This document shows positions 19,951 through 34,540 of a stretch of 64,000 bases of DNA, piece after piece. The stretch is taken from NCBI GenBank assembly GCA_958298945.1, contig OY282610.1:53761667-53825666 (forward strand), written 5' to 3'. The notes under the pieces were generated by a model that was given only the letters and a program-made list of their open reading frames with translations, ran no database searches and had not been told where the DNA came from. This DNA is from Atherix ibis. Lineage: Eukaryota > Arthropoda > Insecta > Diptera > Athericidae. A program made the translations under genes and the position numbers. How positions within the stretch are numbered: the first letter of the stretch is position 1; the number at the start of each line of letters is the position of its first letter.

Positions 19951-21574
19951 TTGCCTGAAAGTGCACAATCATACCCCAAACAAACATCTCCAAAAAACCA
20001 CCATTTTCATAGAGAAAAACAAATTTTAAGAGAAAGTGGACTCAGTGTAATAATTGTTGCCTCCTATTTTTTGAGAAAACTGGGTGCCTGGTGTAAAAAT
20101 TGGATTTTCGTGAATATTGTCACAAATTTTCGAATTTTTGTGGTTTTTTGCATATCTTTAGGTGGTCAATTTATTTTGCTTTCAGTAAATAAAAAATTTA
20201 ATTTTAGGCAATTTTTTTTTAATAGTGCTCACAAAAATTTATTCTGAAAGGATATTCCTTTTTCGATCAGGATAATATGGATCTAGAAGGCTATGTTAAA
20301 GTGTATATAATGAAACCATGAAACAAATTGCCATTTTTATCCAAAAAAGCAAACTTTATTTTTAAAAAAATACAGCGAACTTTAGGTATTTTTTTTTAAA
20401 ACGCCTGGAAAAAATTTTCCTGTAAGGACTCTTTTAGTCCGATCAGGATAATAAGAATAATTATTAGTTTCACATATGTATGCGCATTAACATCATTAAA
20501 CAGATTTTCGAAAAAATTTCCTTTTTCATAGAAAAATAGAAATTAAAAAAAAAAAATTTAATGATCTTTTGGCAAATTTTTCTCAAAACTCCCACCGAAA
20601 TTTATCGTGACATGTCATTTTCCTTCCAATCATTATATTAAGAGTCATAGAAGGTTTGCCTGAAAGTGTGCAATGACACCACAAAATAAATTCTAAAAAA
20701 CCTTAATTTTTATACAAAAAAAAAACGAATTTTAATAAAGAAAACAATTAATTTTATGAATTTTTTCTCAAAATCACCAACAAAAATTTATCCAGAAAGG
20801 ATATTCTCATTCCAATCGAGAAAATATGTATTGGAGAAGCTTTGCCTGAAAGTACGCAATGACACCATAAAAACAATTCTAAAAACCTTAATTTGTATAC
20901 AAAAAAAAAACAATTTTAAAAAGAAAACTATAAATTTTATTAATTTTTTCTCAAAATCACCAACAAAAATTTATCCAGAAAGGATATTCTCATTCCAATC
21001 GAGAAAATATGTATTGAAAAAGCTTTGCCTAAAAGTACGCAATGACACCATAAAAACAATTCTAAAAACCTTAATTTGTATACAAAAAAAAACGAATTTT
21101 AGGAAAGAAAACTATAAATTTTATGAATTTTTTCTCAAAATCACCAACAAAAATTTATCCAGAAAGGATATTCTCATTCCAATCGAGAAAATATGCATTG
21201 GAGAAGCTTTGCCTAAAAGTACGCAATGACACCATAAAAACCGTTCTAAAAACCTTAATTTTTATACAAAAAAAACGAATTTTAAGAAAGAAAACCATAA
21301 ATTTTATGAATTTTTTCTCAAAATCACCAACAAAAATTTATCCAGAAATGATATTCTCATTCCAATCGAGAAAATATGCATTGGAGAAGCTTTGCCTGAA
21401 AGTACGCAATGACACCATAAAAACAATTCTTAAAACCTTAATTTTTATACAAAAAAAATGAATTTTAAGAAAGAAAACCATAAATTTTATGAATTTTTTC
21501 TCAAAACCACCAACAAAAATTTATCCAGAAAGAATTTTCTCATTCCAATGAGAATAATATGAATTGGAGAAGCT
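19951..21574 (+). repeat. HOR unit 9 (a-b-c-e-f, 1624 bp)
   Basis: The b monomer is TTTTAAAAAGAAAAC with the ATG lost (TTATTAATTTT). M2 has AAACAGATTTTCG, shared with units 30 and 31. The preceding monomer has GGAGATGCTTTG, as before unit 11. Confidence 0.9.
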
Positions 21575-22831
21575 TTGCCTGAAAGTGCACAATCATACCC
21601 CAAACAAACATCTCCAAAAAAACCACCATTTTCATAGAGAAAAACAAATTTTAAGAGAAAGTGGACTCAGTGTAATAATTGTTGCCTCTTATTTTTTGAG
21701 AAAACTGGGTGCCTGGTGTAAAAATTGGATTTTCGTGAATATTGTCACAAATTTTCGAATTTTTGTGGTTTTTTGCATATCTTTAGGTGGTCAATTTATT
21801 TTGCTTTCAGTAAATAAAAAATTTAATTTTAGGCAATTTTTTTTTAATAGTGCTCACAAAAATTTATTCTGAAAGGATATTTCTTTTTCGATCAGGATAA
21901 TATGGATCTAGAAGGCTATGTTAAAGTGTATGTAATGAAACCATGAAACAAATTGCCATTTTTATCCAAAAAAGCAAACTTTATTTTTAAAAAAATACAG
22001 CGAACTTTAGGTATTTTTTTTTAAAACGCCTGGAAAAAATTTTCCTGTAAGGACTTTTTCAGTCCGATCAGGATAATAAGAATAATTATTAGTTTCACAT
22101 ATGTATGCGCATTAACATCATTAAACAAATTTTCGAAAAAATTTCCTTTTTCATAGAAAAATAGAAATTTAAAAAAAAATTTAATGATCTTTTGGCAAAT
22201 TTTTCTCAAAACTCCCACCGAAATTTATCGTGACATGTCATTTTCCTTCCAATCATTATATTAAGAGTCATAGAAGGTTTGCCTGAAAGTGCGCAATGAC
22301 ACCACAAAATAAATTCTAAAAAACCTTAATTTTTATACAAAAAAAAACGAATTTTAATAAAGAAAACAATTAATTTTATGAATTTTTTCTCAAAATCACC
22401 AACAAAAATTTATCCAGAAAGGATATTCTCATTCCAATCGAGAAAATATGTATTGGAGAAGCTTTGCCTGAAAGTACGTAATGACACCATAAAAACAATT
22501 CTAAAAACCTTAATTTGTATACAAAAAAAAACGAATTTTAGGAAAGAAAACTATAAATTTTATGAATTTTTTCTCAAAATCACCAACAAAAATTTATCCA
22601 GAAAGGATATTCTCATTCCAATCGAGAAAATATGCATTGGAGAAGCTTTGCCTAAAAGTACGCAATGACACCATAAAAACCGTTCTAAAAACCTTAATTT
22701 TTATACAAAAAAAAACGAATTTTAATAAAGAAAACCATAAATTTTATGAATTTTTTCTCAAAACCACCAACAAAAATTTATCCAGAAAGAATTTTCTCAT
22801 TCCAATGAGAATAATATGAATTGGAGATGCT
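21575..22831 (+). repeat. HOR unit 10 (a-c-f, 1257 bp)
   Basis: Shares GCCTCTTATTTT, GGATATTTCTTTTTCG, GTGCGCAATG and GTACGTAATGAC with unit 8 but lacks b and d. One extra A in the CCAAAAAAACC run shifts the U frame. Confidence 0.9.
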
Positions 22832-24453
22832 TTGCCTGAAAGTGCACAATCATACCCCAAACAAACATCTCCAAAAAACCACCATTTTCATAGAGAAAAA
22901 CAAATTTTAAGAGAAAGTGGACTCAGTGTAATAATTGTTGCCTCCTATTTTTTGAGAAAACTGGGTGCCTGGTGTAAAAATTGGATTTTCGTGAATATTG
23001 TCACAAATTTTCGAATTTTTGTGGTTTTTTGCATATCTTTAGGTGGTCAATTTATTTTGCTTTCAGTAAATAAAAAATTTAATTTTAGGCAATTTTTTTT
23101 TAATAGTGCTCCCAAAAATTTATTCTGAAAGGATATTCCTTTTTCGATCAGGATAATATGGATCTAGAAGGCTATGTTAAAGTGTATGTAATGAAACCAT
23201 GAAACAAATTGCCATTTTTATCCAAAAAAGCAAACTTTATTTTTAAAAAAATACAGCGAACTTTAGGTATTTTTTTTTAAAACGCCTGGAAAAAATTTTC
23301 CTGTAAGGACTTTTTTAATCCGATCAGGATAATAAGAATAATTATTAGTTTCACATATGTATGCGCATTAACATCATTAAACAAATTTTCGAAAAAATTT
23401 CCTTTTTCATAGAAAAATAGAAATTTAAAAAAAAATTTAATGATCTTTTGGCAAATTTTTCTCAAAACTCCCACCGAAATTTATCGTGACATGTCATTTT
23501 CCTTCCAATCATTATATTAAGAGTCATAGAAGGTTTGCCTGAAAGTGTGCAATGACACCACAAAATAAATTCCAAAAAACCTTAATTTTTATACAAAAAA
23601 AACGAATTTTAATAAAGAAAACAATTAATTTTATGAATTTTTTCTCAAAATCACCAACAAAAATTTATCCAGAAAGGATATTCTCATTCCAATCGAGAAA
23701 ATATGTATTGGAGAAGCTTTGCCTGAAAGTACGCAATGACACCATAAAAACAATTCTTAAAACCTTAATTTGTATACAAAAAAAAACGAATTTTAAGAAA
23801 GAAAACTATAAATTTTATGAATTTTTTCTCAAAATCACCAACAAAAATTTATCCAGAAAGGATATTCTCATTCCAATCGAGAAAATATGTATTGGAGAAG
23901 CTTTGCCTAAGAGTACGCAATGACACCATAAAAACAATTCTAAAAACCTTAATTTGTATACAAAAAAAAAACGAATTTTAGGAAAGAAAACTATAAATTT
24001 TATGAATTTTTTCTCAAAATCACCAACAAAAATTTATCCAGAAAGGATATTCTCATTCCAATCGAGAAAATATGCATTGGAGAAGCTTTGCCTAAAAGTA
24101 CGCAATGACACCATAAAAACCGTTCTAAAAACCTTAATTTTTATACAAAAAAAACGAATTTTAAGAAAGAAAACCATAAATTTTATGAATTTTTTCTCAA
24201 AATCACCAACAAAAATTTATCCAGAAATGATATTCTCATTCCAATCGAGAAAATATGCATTGGAGAAGCTTTGCCTGAAAGTACGCAATGACACCATAAA
24301 AACAATTCTAAAAACCTTAATTTTTATACAAAAAAAATGAATTTTAAGAAAGAAAACCATAAATTTTATGAATTTTTTCTCAAAACCACCAACAAAAATT
24401 TATCCAGATGGAATTTTCTCATTCCAATGAGAATAATATGAATTGGAGAAGCT
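22832..24453 (+). repeat. HOR unit 11 (a-b-c-e-f, 1622 bp)
   Basis: U ends GTGCTCCCAAAAATT. M3 tail has AAATTCCAAAAAACC, shared with unit 12. The b monomer has CCTAAGAGTACG, as in units 15-17. Confidence 0.9.
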
Positions 24454-26076
24454 TTGCCTGAAAGTGCACAATCATACCCCAAACAAACATCTCCAAAAAA
24501 CCACCATTTTCATAGAGAAAAACAAATTTTAAGAGAAAGTGGACTCAGTGTAATAATTGTTGCCTCCTATTTTTTGAGAAAACTGGGTGCCTGGTGTAAA
24601 AATTGGATTTTCGTGAATATTGTCACAAATTTTCGAATTTTTGTAGTTTTTTGCATATCTTTAGGTGGTCAATTTATTTTGCTTTCAGTAAATAAAAAAT
24701 TTAATTTTAGGCAATTTTTTTTTAATAGTGCTCACAAAAATTTATTCTGAAAGGATATTCCTTTTTCGATCAGGATAATATGGATCTAGAAGGCTATGTT
24801 AAAGTGTATGTAATGAAACCATGAAACAAATTGCCATTTTTATCCAAAAAAGCAAACTTTATTTTTAAAAAAATACAGCGAACTTTAGGTATTTTTTTTT
24901 AAAACGCCTGGAAAAAATTTTCCTGTAAGGACTTTTTTAGTCCGATCAGGATAATAAGAATAATTATTAGTTTCACATATGTATGCGCATTACCATCATT
25001 AAACAAATTTTCGAAAAAATTTCCTTTTTCATAGAAAAATAGAAATTTAAAAAAAAATTTAATGATCTTTTGGCAAATTTTTCTCAACACTCCCACCGAA
25101 ATTTATCGTGACATGTCATTTTCCTTCCAATCATTATATTAAGAGTCATAGAAGGTTTGCCTGAAAGTGTGCAATGACACCACAAAATAAATTCCAAAAA
25201 ACCTTAATTTTTATACAAAAAAAAACGAATTTTAATAAAGAAAACAATTAATTTTATGAATTTTTTCTCAAAATCACCAACAAAAATTTATCCAGAAAGG
25301 ATATTCTCATTCCAATCGAGAAAATATGTATTGGAGAAGCTTTGCCTGAAAGTACGCAATAACACCATAAAAACAATTCTAAAAACCTTAATTTGTATAC
25401 AAAAAAAAAACGAATTTTAAGAAAGAAAACTATAAATTTTATGAATTTTTTCTCAAAATCACCAACAAAAATTTATCCAGAAAGGATATTCTCATTCCAA
25501 TCGAGAAAATATGTATTGGAGAAGCTTTGCCTGAAAGTACGCAATGACACCATAAAAACAATTCTAAAAACCTTAATTTGTATACAAAAAAAAACGAATT
25601 TTAGGAAAGAAAACTATAAATTTTATGAATTTTTTCTCAAAATCACCAACAAAAATTTATCCAGAAAGGATATTCTCATTCCAATCGAGAAAATATGCAT
25701 TGGAGAAGCTTTGCCTAAAAGTACGCAATGACACCATAAAAACCGTTCTAAAAACCTTAATTTTTATACAAAAAAAACGAATTTTAAGAAAGAAAACCAT
25801 AAATTTTATGAATTTTTTCTCAAAATCACCAAAAAAAATTTATCCAGAAATGATATTCTCATTCCAATCGAGAAAATATGCATTGGAAAAGGTTTGCCTG
25901 AAAGTACGCAATGACACCATAAAAACAATTCTAAAAACCTTAATTTTTATACAAAAAAAATGAATTTTAAGAAAGAAAACCATAAATTTTATGAATTTTT
26001 TCTCAAAACCGCCAACAAAAATTTATCCAGAAAGAATTTTCTCATTCCAATGAGAATAATATGAATTGGAGAAGCT
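24454..26076 (+). repeat. HOR unit 12 (a-b-c-e-f, 1623 bp)
   Basis: Has ATTACCATCATT in M2 and CTCAACACTCCC in M3. The e monomer has CACCAAAAAAAATTT. Confidence 0.9.
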
Positions 26077-27331
26077 TTGCCTGAAAGTGCACAATCATAC
26101 CCCAAACAAACATCTCCAAAAAACCACAATTTTCATAGAGAAAAACAAATTTTAAGAGAAAGTGGACTCAGTGTAATAATTGTTGCCTCCTATTTTTTGA
26201 GAAAACTGGGTGCCTGGTGTAAAAATTGGATTTTCGTGAATATTGTCACAAATTTTCGAATTTTTGTTGTTTTTTGCATATCTTTAGGTGGTCAATTTAT
26301 TTTGCTTTCAGTAAATAAAAAATTTAATTTTAGGCAATTTTTTTTTAATAGTGCTCACAAAAATTTATTCTGAAAGGATATTCCTTTTTCGATCAGGATA
26401 ATATGGATCTAGAAGGCTATGTTAAAGTGTATGTAATGAAACCATGAAACAAATTGCCATTTTTATCCAAAAAAGCAAACTTTATTTTTAAAAAAATACA
26501 GCGAACTTTAGGTATTTTTTTTTAAAACGCCTGGAAAAATTTTTCCTGTAAGGACTTTTTTAGTCCGATCAGGATAATAAGAATAATTATTAGTTTCACA
26601 TTTGTATGCGCATTAACATCATTAAACAAATTTTCGAAAAAATTTCCTTTTTCATAGAAAAATAGAAATTAAAAAAAAAATTTAATGATCTTTTGGCAAA
26701 TTTTTCTCAAAACTCCCACCGAAATTTATCGTGACATGTCATTTTCCTTCCAATCATTATATTAAGAGTCATAAAAGGTTTGCCTGAAAGTGTGCAATGA
26801 CACCACAAAATAAATTCTAAAAAACCTTAATTTTTATACAAAAAAAACGAATTTTAATAAAGAAAACAATTAATTTTATGAATTTTTTCTCAAAATCACC
26901 AACAAAAATTTATCCAGAAAGAATATTCTCATTCCAATCGAGAAAATATGTATTGGAGAAGCTTTGCCTGAAAGTACGCAATGATACCATAAAAACAATT
27001 CTAAAAACCTTAATTTGTATACAAAAAAAAACGAATTTTAGGAAAGAAAACTATAAATTTTATGAATTTTTTCTCAAAATCACCAACAAAAATTTATCCA
27101 GAAAGGATATTCTCATTCCAATCGAGAAAATATGCATTGGAGAAGCTTTGCCTAAAAGTACGCAATGACACCATAAAAACCGTTCTAAAAACCTTAATTT
27201 TTATACAAAAAAAAACGAATTTTAAGAAAGAAAACCATAAATTTTATGAATTTTTTCTCAAAATCACCAACAAAAATTTATCCAGAAAGAATTTTCTCAT
27301 TCCAATGAGAATAATATGAATTGGAGAAGCT
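26077..27331 (+). repeat. HOR unit 13 (a-c-e/f, 1255 bp)
   Basis: The a monomer has AGAAAGAATATTCTC and CAATGATACCAT, both shared with unit 14. The last monomer keeps AAAATCACC but has the f-type AAAGAATTTTCTC. M2 has GGAAAAATTTTTCC, a perfect palindrome. Confidence 0.9.
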
Positions 27332-28585
27332 TTGCCTGAAAGTGCACAATCATACCCCAAACAAACATCTCCAAAAAACCACCATTTTCATAGAGAAAAA
27401 CAAATTTTAAGAGAAAGTGGACTCAGTGTAATAATTGTTGCCTCCTATTTTTTGAGAAAACTGGGTGCCTGGTGCAAAAATTGGATTTTCGTGAATATTG
27501 TCACAAATTTTCGAATTTTTGTGGTTTTTTGCATATCTTTAGGTGGTCAATTTATTTTGCTTTCAGTAAATAAAAAATTTAATTTTAGGCAATTTTTTTT
27601 TAATAGTGCTCACAAAAATTTATTCTGAAAGGATATTCCTTTTTCGATCAGGATAATATGGATCTAGAAGGCTATGTTAAAGTGTATGTAATGAAACCAT
27701 GAAACAAATTGCCATTTTTATCCAAAAAAGCAAACTTTATTTTTAAAAAAATACAGCGAACTTTAGGTATTTTTTTTTAAAACGCCTGGAAAAAATTTTC
27801 CTGTAAGGACTTTTTTAGTCCGATCAGGATAATAAGAATAATTATTAGTTTCACATATGTATGCGCATTAACATCATTAAACAAATTTTCGAAAAAATTT
27901 CCTTTTTCATAGAAAAATAGAAATTAAAAAAAAAATTTAATGATCTTTTGGCAAATTTTTCTCAAAACTCCTACCGAAATTTATCGTGACATGTCATTTT
28001 CCTTCCAATCATTATATTAAGAGTCATAAAAGGTTTGCCTGAAAGTGTGCAATGACACCACAAAATAAATTCTAAAAAACCTTAATTTTTATACAAAAAA
28101 AACGAATTTTAATAAAGAAAACAATTAATTTTATGAATTTTTTCTCAAAATCACCAACAAAAATTTATCCAGAAAGAATATTCTCATTCCAATCGAGAAA
28201 ATATGTATTGGAGAAGCTTTGCCTGAAAGTACGCAATGATACCATAAAAACAATTCTAAAAACCTTAATTTGTATACAAAAAAAAACGAATTTTAGGAAA
28301 GAAAACTATAAATTTTATGAATTTTTTCTCAAAATCACCAACAAAAATTTATCCAGAAAGGATATTCTCGTTCCAATCGAGAAAATATGCATTGAAAAAG
28401 CTTTGCCTAAAAGTACGCAATGACACCATAAAAACCGTTCTAAAAACCTTAATTTTTATACAAAAAAAACGAATTTTAAGAAAGAAAACCATAAATTTTA
28501 TGAATTTTTTCTCAAAATCACCAACAAAAATTTATCCAGAAAGAATTTTCTCATTCCAATGAGAATAATATGAATTGGAGAAGCT
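27332..28585 (+). repeat. HOR unit 14 (a-c-e/f, 1254 bp)
   Basis: Near-duplicate of unit 13, plus CCTGGTGCAAAAATTGG in U, shared with units 15 and 16. Confidence 0.9.
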
Positions 28586-30575
28586 TTGCCTGAAAGTGCA
28601 CAATCATACCCCAAACAAACATCTCCAAAAAACCACCATTTTCATAGAGAAAAACAAATTTTAAGAGAAAGTGGACTCAGTGTAATAATTGTTGCCTCCT
28701 ATTTTTTGAGAAAACTGGGTGCCTGGTGCAAAAATTGGATTTTCGTGAATATTGTCACAAATTTTCGAATTTTTGTGGTTTTTTGCATATCTTTAGGTGG
28801 TCAATTTATTTTGCTTTCAGTAAATAAAAAATTTAATTTTAGGCAATTTTTTTTTAATAGTGCTCACAAAAATTTATTCTGAAAGGATATTCCTTTTTCG
28901 ATCAGGATAATATGGATCTAGAAGGCTATGTTAAAGTGTATGTAATGAAACCATGACACAAATTGCCATTTTTATCCAAAAAAGCAAACTTTATTTTTAA
29001 AAAAATACAGCGAACTTTAGGTATTTTTTTTTAAAACGCCTGGAAAAAATTTTCCTGTAAGGACTTTTTTAGTCAGATCAGGATAATAAGAATAATTATT
29101 AGTTTCACATATGTATGCGCATTAACATCATTAAACAAATTTTCGAAAAAATTTCCTTTTTCATAGAAAAATAGAAATTTAAAAAAAAATTTAATGATCT
29201 TTTGGCAAATTTTTCTCAAAACTCCCACCGAAATTTATCGTGACATGTCATTTTCCTTCCAATCATTATATTAAGAGTCATAGAAGGTTTGCCTGAAAGT
29301 GTGCAATGACACCACAAAATAAATTCTAAAAAACCTTAATTTTTATACAAAAAAAAACGAATTTTAATAAAGAAAACAATTAATTTTATGAATTTTTTCT
29401 CAAAATCACCAACAAAAATTTATTCAGAAAGGATATTCTCATTCCAATCGAGAAAATATGTATTGGAGAAGCTTTGCCTAAGAGTACGCAATGACACCAT
29501 AAAAAGAATTCTAAAAACCTTAATTTGTATACAAAAAAAAACGAATTTTAAGAAAGAAAACTATAAATTTTATGAATTTTTTCTCAAAATCACCAACAAA
29601 AATTTATCCAGAAAGGATATTCTCATTCCAATCGAGAAAATATGTATTGGAGAAGCTTTGCCTAAGAGTACGCAATGACACCATAAAAACAATTCTAAAA
29701 ACCTTAATTTGTATACAAAAAAAAACGAATTTTAGGAAAGAAAACTATAAATTTTATGAATTTTTTCTCAAAATCACCAACAAAAATTTATCCAGAAAGG
29801 ATATTCTCATTCCAATCGAGAAAATATGCATTGGAGAAGCTTTGCCTAAAAGTACGCAATGACACCATAAAAACCGTTCTAAAAACCTTAATTTTTATAC
29901 AAAAAAAACGAATTTTAAGAAAGAAAACCATAAATTTTATGATTTTTTTCTCAAAATCACCAACAAAAATTTATCCAGAAATGATATTCTCATTCCAATC
30001 GAGAAAATATGCATTGGAGAAGCTTTGCCTGAAAGTACGCAATGACACCATTAAAACAATTCTAAAAACCTTAATTTTTATACAAAAAAAATGAATTTTA
30101 AGAAAGAAAACCATAAATTTTATGAATTTTTTCTCAAAACCACCAACAAAAATTTATCCAGAAAGGATATTCTCATTCCAATCGAGAAAATATGCACTGG
30201 AGAAGCTTTGCCTAAAAGTACGCAATGACACCATAAAAACCGTTCTAAAAACCTTAATTTTTATACAAAAAAAAACGAATTTTAAGAAAGAAAACCATAA
30301 ATTTTATGAATTTTTTCTCAAAATCACCAACAAAAATTTATCCAGAAAGAATTTTCTCATTCCAATGAGAATAATATGAATTATAGAAGGTTTGCCTGAA
30401 AGTACGCAATGACACCATAAAAACAATTCTAAAAACCTTAATTTTTATACAAAAAAAAACGAATTTTAAGAAAGAAAACCATAAATTTTATGAATTTTTT
30501 CTCAAAATCACCAACAAAAATTTATCCAGAAAGAATTTTCTCATTCCAATGAGAATAATATGAATTGGAGAAGCT
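28586..30575 (+). repeat. HOR unit 15 (seven monomers, 1990 bp)
   Basis: Order a, b, c, e, f/d hybrid (30122), e/f, e/f. At about 30379 an f start runs into GAATTATAGAAGGTTTGCC, an M3-like patch. M1 has ACCATGACACAAATTGCC and M2 has TAGTCAGATCAGG. Confidence 0.88.
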
Positions 30576-32917
30576 TTACCTGAAAGTGCACAATCATACT
30601 CCAAAAAACCACCATTTTCATAGAGAAAAACAAATTTTAAGCGAAAGTGGACTCAGTGTAATAATTGTTGCCTCCTATTTTTTGAGAAAACTGGGTGCCT
30701 GGTGCAAAAATTGGATTTTCGTGAATATTGTCACAAATTTTCGAATTTTTGTGGTTTTTTGCATATCTTTAGGTGGTCAATTTATTTTGCTTTCAGTAAA
30801 TAAAAAATTTAATTTTAGGCAATTTTTTTTTAATAGTGCTCACAAAAATTTATTCTGAAAGGATATTCCTTTTTCGATCAGGATAATATGGATCTAGAAG
30901 GCTATGTTAAAGTGTATGTAATGAAACCATGACACAAATTGCCATTTTTATCCAAAAAAGCAAACTTTATTTTTAAAAAAATACAGCGAACTTTAGGTAT
31001 TTTTTTTTAAAACGCCTGGAAAAAATTTTCCTGTAAGGACTTTTTTAGTCAGATCAGGATAATAAGAATAATTATTAGTTTCACATATGTATGCGCATTA
31101 ACATCATTAAACAAATTTTCGAAAAAATTTCCTTTTTCATAGAAAAATAGAAATTTAAAAAAAAATTTAATGATCTTTTGGCAAATTTTTCTCAAAACTC
31201 CCACCGAAATTTATCGTGACATGTCATTTTCCTTCCAATCATTATATTAAGAGTCATAGAAGGTTTGCCTGAAAGTGTGCAATGACACCACAAAATAAAT
31301 TCTAAAAAACCTTAATTTTTATACAAAAAAAAACGAATTTTAATAAAGAAAACAATTAATTTTATGAATTTTTTCTCAAAATCACCAACAAAAATTTATC
31401 CAGAAAGGATATTCTCATTCCAATCGAGAAAATATGTATTGGAGAAGCTTTGCCTGAAAGTACGCAATGACACCATAAAAACAATTCTAAAAACCTTAAT
31501 TTGTATACAAAAAAAAACGAATTTTAAGAAAGAAAACTATAAATTTTATGAATTTTTTCTCAAAATCACCAACAAAAATTTATCCAGAAAGGATATTCTC
31601 ATTCCAATCGAGAAAATATGTATTGGAGAAGCTTTGCCTAAGAGTACGCAATGACACCATAAAAACAATTCTAAAAACCTTAATTTGTATACAAAAAAAA
31701 AACGAATTTTAGGAAAGAAAACTATAAATTTTATGAATTTTTTCTCAAAATCACCAACAAAAATTTATCCAGAAAGGATATTCTCATTCCCATCGAGAAA
31801 ATATGCATTGGAGAAGCTTTGCCTAAAAGTACGCAATGACACCATAAAAACCGTTCTAAAAACCTTAATTTTTATACAAAAAAAACGAATTTTAAGAAAG
31901 AAAACCATAAATTTTATGAATTTTTTCTCAAAATCACCAACAAAAATTTATCCAGAAATGATATTCTCATTCCAATCGAGAAAATATGCATTGGAGAAGC
32001 TTTGCCTAAAAGTACGCAATGACACCATTAAAACAATTCTAAAAACCTTAATTTTTATACAAAAAAAATGAATTTTAAGAAAGAAAACCATAAATTTTAT
32101 GAATTTTTTCTCAAAACCACCAACAAAAATTTATCCAGAAAGGATATTCTCATTCCAATCGAGAAAATATGCATTGGAGAAGCTTTGCCTAAAAGTACGC
32201 AATGACACCATAAAAACCGTTCTAAAAACCTTAATTTTTATACAAAAAAAACGAATTTTAAGAAAGAAAACCATAAATTTTATGAATTTTTTCTCAAAAT
32301 CACCAACAAAAATTTATCCAGAAAGAATTTTCTCATTCCAATGAGAATAATATGAATTGGAGAAGCTTTGCCTGAAAGTACGCAATGACACCATAAAAAC
32401 AATTCTAAAAACCTTAATTTGTATACAAAAAAAGACGAATTTTAAGAAAGAAAACTATAAATTTTATGAATTTTTTCTCAAAATCACCAACAAAAATTTA
32501 TCCAGAAAGGATATTCTCATTCCAATCGAGAAAATATGTATTGGAGAAGCTTTGCCTGAAAGTACGCAATGATACCATAAAAACAATTCTAAAAACCTTA
32601 ATTTGTATACAAAAAAAACGAATTTTAGGAAAGAAAACTATAAATTTTATGAATTTTTTCTCAAAATCACCAACAAAAATTTATCCAGAAAGGATATTCT
32701 CATTCCAATCGAGAAAATATGCATTGGAGAAGCTTTGCCTAAAAGTACGCAATGACACCATAAAAACCGTTCTAAAAACCTTAATTTTTATACAAAAAAA
32801 ACGAATTTTAAGAAAGAAAACCATAAATTTTATGAATTTTTTCTCAAAATCACCAACAAAAATTTATCCAGAAAGAATTTTCTCATTCCAATGAGAATAA
32901 TATGAATTGGAGAAGCT
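30576..32917 (+). repeat. HOR unit 16, longest unit (nine monomers, 2342 bp)
   Basis: ATGs at 31364, 31548, 31733, 31916, 32099, 32282, 32466, 32649 and 32832. U has a 14-bp loss (ATCATACTCCAAAAAACC). It shares f/d hybrid, TAGTCAGATCAGG and CCATTAAAACAATTC with unit 15. Confidence 0.88.
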
Positions 32918-34540
32918 TTGCCTGAAAGTGCACAATCATACCCCAAACAAACATCTCCAAAAAACCACCATTTTCATAGAGAAAAACAAATTTTAAGAGA
33001 AAGTGGACTCAGTGTAATAATTGTTGCCTCCTATTTTTTGAGAAAACTGGGTGCCTGGTGTAAAAATTGGATTTTCGTGAATATTGTCACAAATTTTCGA
33101 ATTTTTGTGGTTTTTTGCATATCTTTAGGTGGTCAATTTATTTTGCTTTCAGTAAATAAAAAATTTAATTTTAGGCAATTTTTTTTTAATAGTGCTCACA
33201 AAAATTTATTCTGAAAGGATATTCCTTTTTCGATCAGGATAATATGGATCTAGAAGGCTATGTTAAAGTGTATGTAATGAAACCATGACACAAATTGCCA
33301 TTTTTATCCAAAAAAGCAAACTTTATTTTTAAAAAAATACAGCGAACTTTAGGTATTTTTTTTTAAAACGCCTGGAAAAAATTTTCCTGTAAGGACTTTT
33401 TTAGTCCGATCAGGATAATAAGAATAATTATTAGTTTCACATATGTATGCGCATTAACATCATTAAACAAATTTTTGAAAAAATTTCCTTTTTCATAGAA
33501 AAATAGAAATTTAAAAAAAAATTTAATGATCTTTTGGCAAATTTTTCTCAAAACTCCCACCGAAATTTATCGTGACATGTCATTTTCCTTCCAATCATTA
33601 TATTAAGAGTCATAGAAGGTTTGCCTGAAAGTGTGCAATGACATTACAAAATAAATTCTAAAAAACCTTAATTTTTATACAAAAAAAAACGAATTTTAAT
33701 AAAGAAAACAATTAATTTTATGAATTTTTTCTCAAAATCACCAACAAAAATTTATCCAGAAAGGATATTCTCATTCCAATCGAAAAAATATGTATTGGAG
33801 AAGCTTTGCCTGAAAGTACGCAATGATACCATAAAAACAATTCTAAAAACCTTAATTTGTATACAAAAAAAAACGAATTTTAAGAAAGAAAACTATAAAT
33901 TTTATGAATTTTTTCTCAAAATCACCAACAAAAATTTATCCAGAAAGGATATTCTCATTCCAATCGAGAAAATATGTATTGGAGAAGCTTTGCCTAAGAG
34001 TACGCAATGACACCATAAAAACAATTCTAAAAACCTTAATTTGTATACAAAAAAAAAACGAATTTTAGGAAAGAAAACTATAAATTTTATGAATTTTTTC
34101 TCAAAATCACCAACAAAAATTTATCCAGAAAGGATATTCTCATTCCAATCGAGAAAATATGCATTGGAGAAGCTTTACTTAAAAGTACGCAATGACACCA
34201 TAAAAACCGTTCTAAAAACCTTAATTTTTATACAAAAAAAACGAATTTTAAGAAAGAAAACCATAAATTTTATGAATTTTTTCTCAAAATCACCAACAAA
34301 AATTTATCCAGAAATGATATTCTCATTCCAATCGAGAAAATATGCATTGGAGAAGCTTTGCCTGAAAGTACGCAATGACACCATAAAAACAATTCTAAAA
34401 ACCTTAATTTTTATACAAAAAAAATGAATTTTAAGAAAGAAAACCATAAATTTTATGAATTTTTTCTCAAAACCACCAACAAAAATTTATCCAGAAAGAA
34501 TTTTCTCATTCCAATGAGAATAATATGAATTGGAGAAGCT
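32918..34540 (+). repeat. HOR unit 17 (a-b-c-e-f, 1623 bp)
   Basis: M1 has ACCATGACACAAATT, shared with units 15 and 16. M3 has CAATGACATTACAAAAT. Confidence 0.9.
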
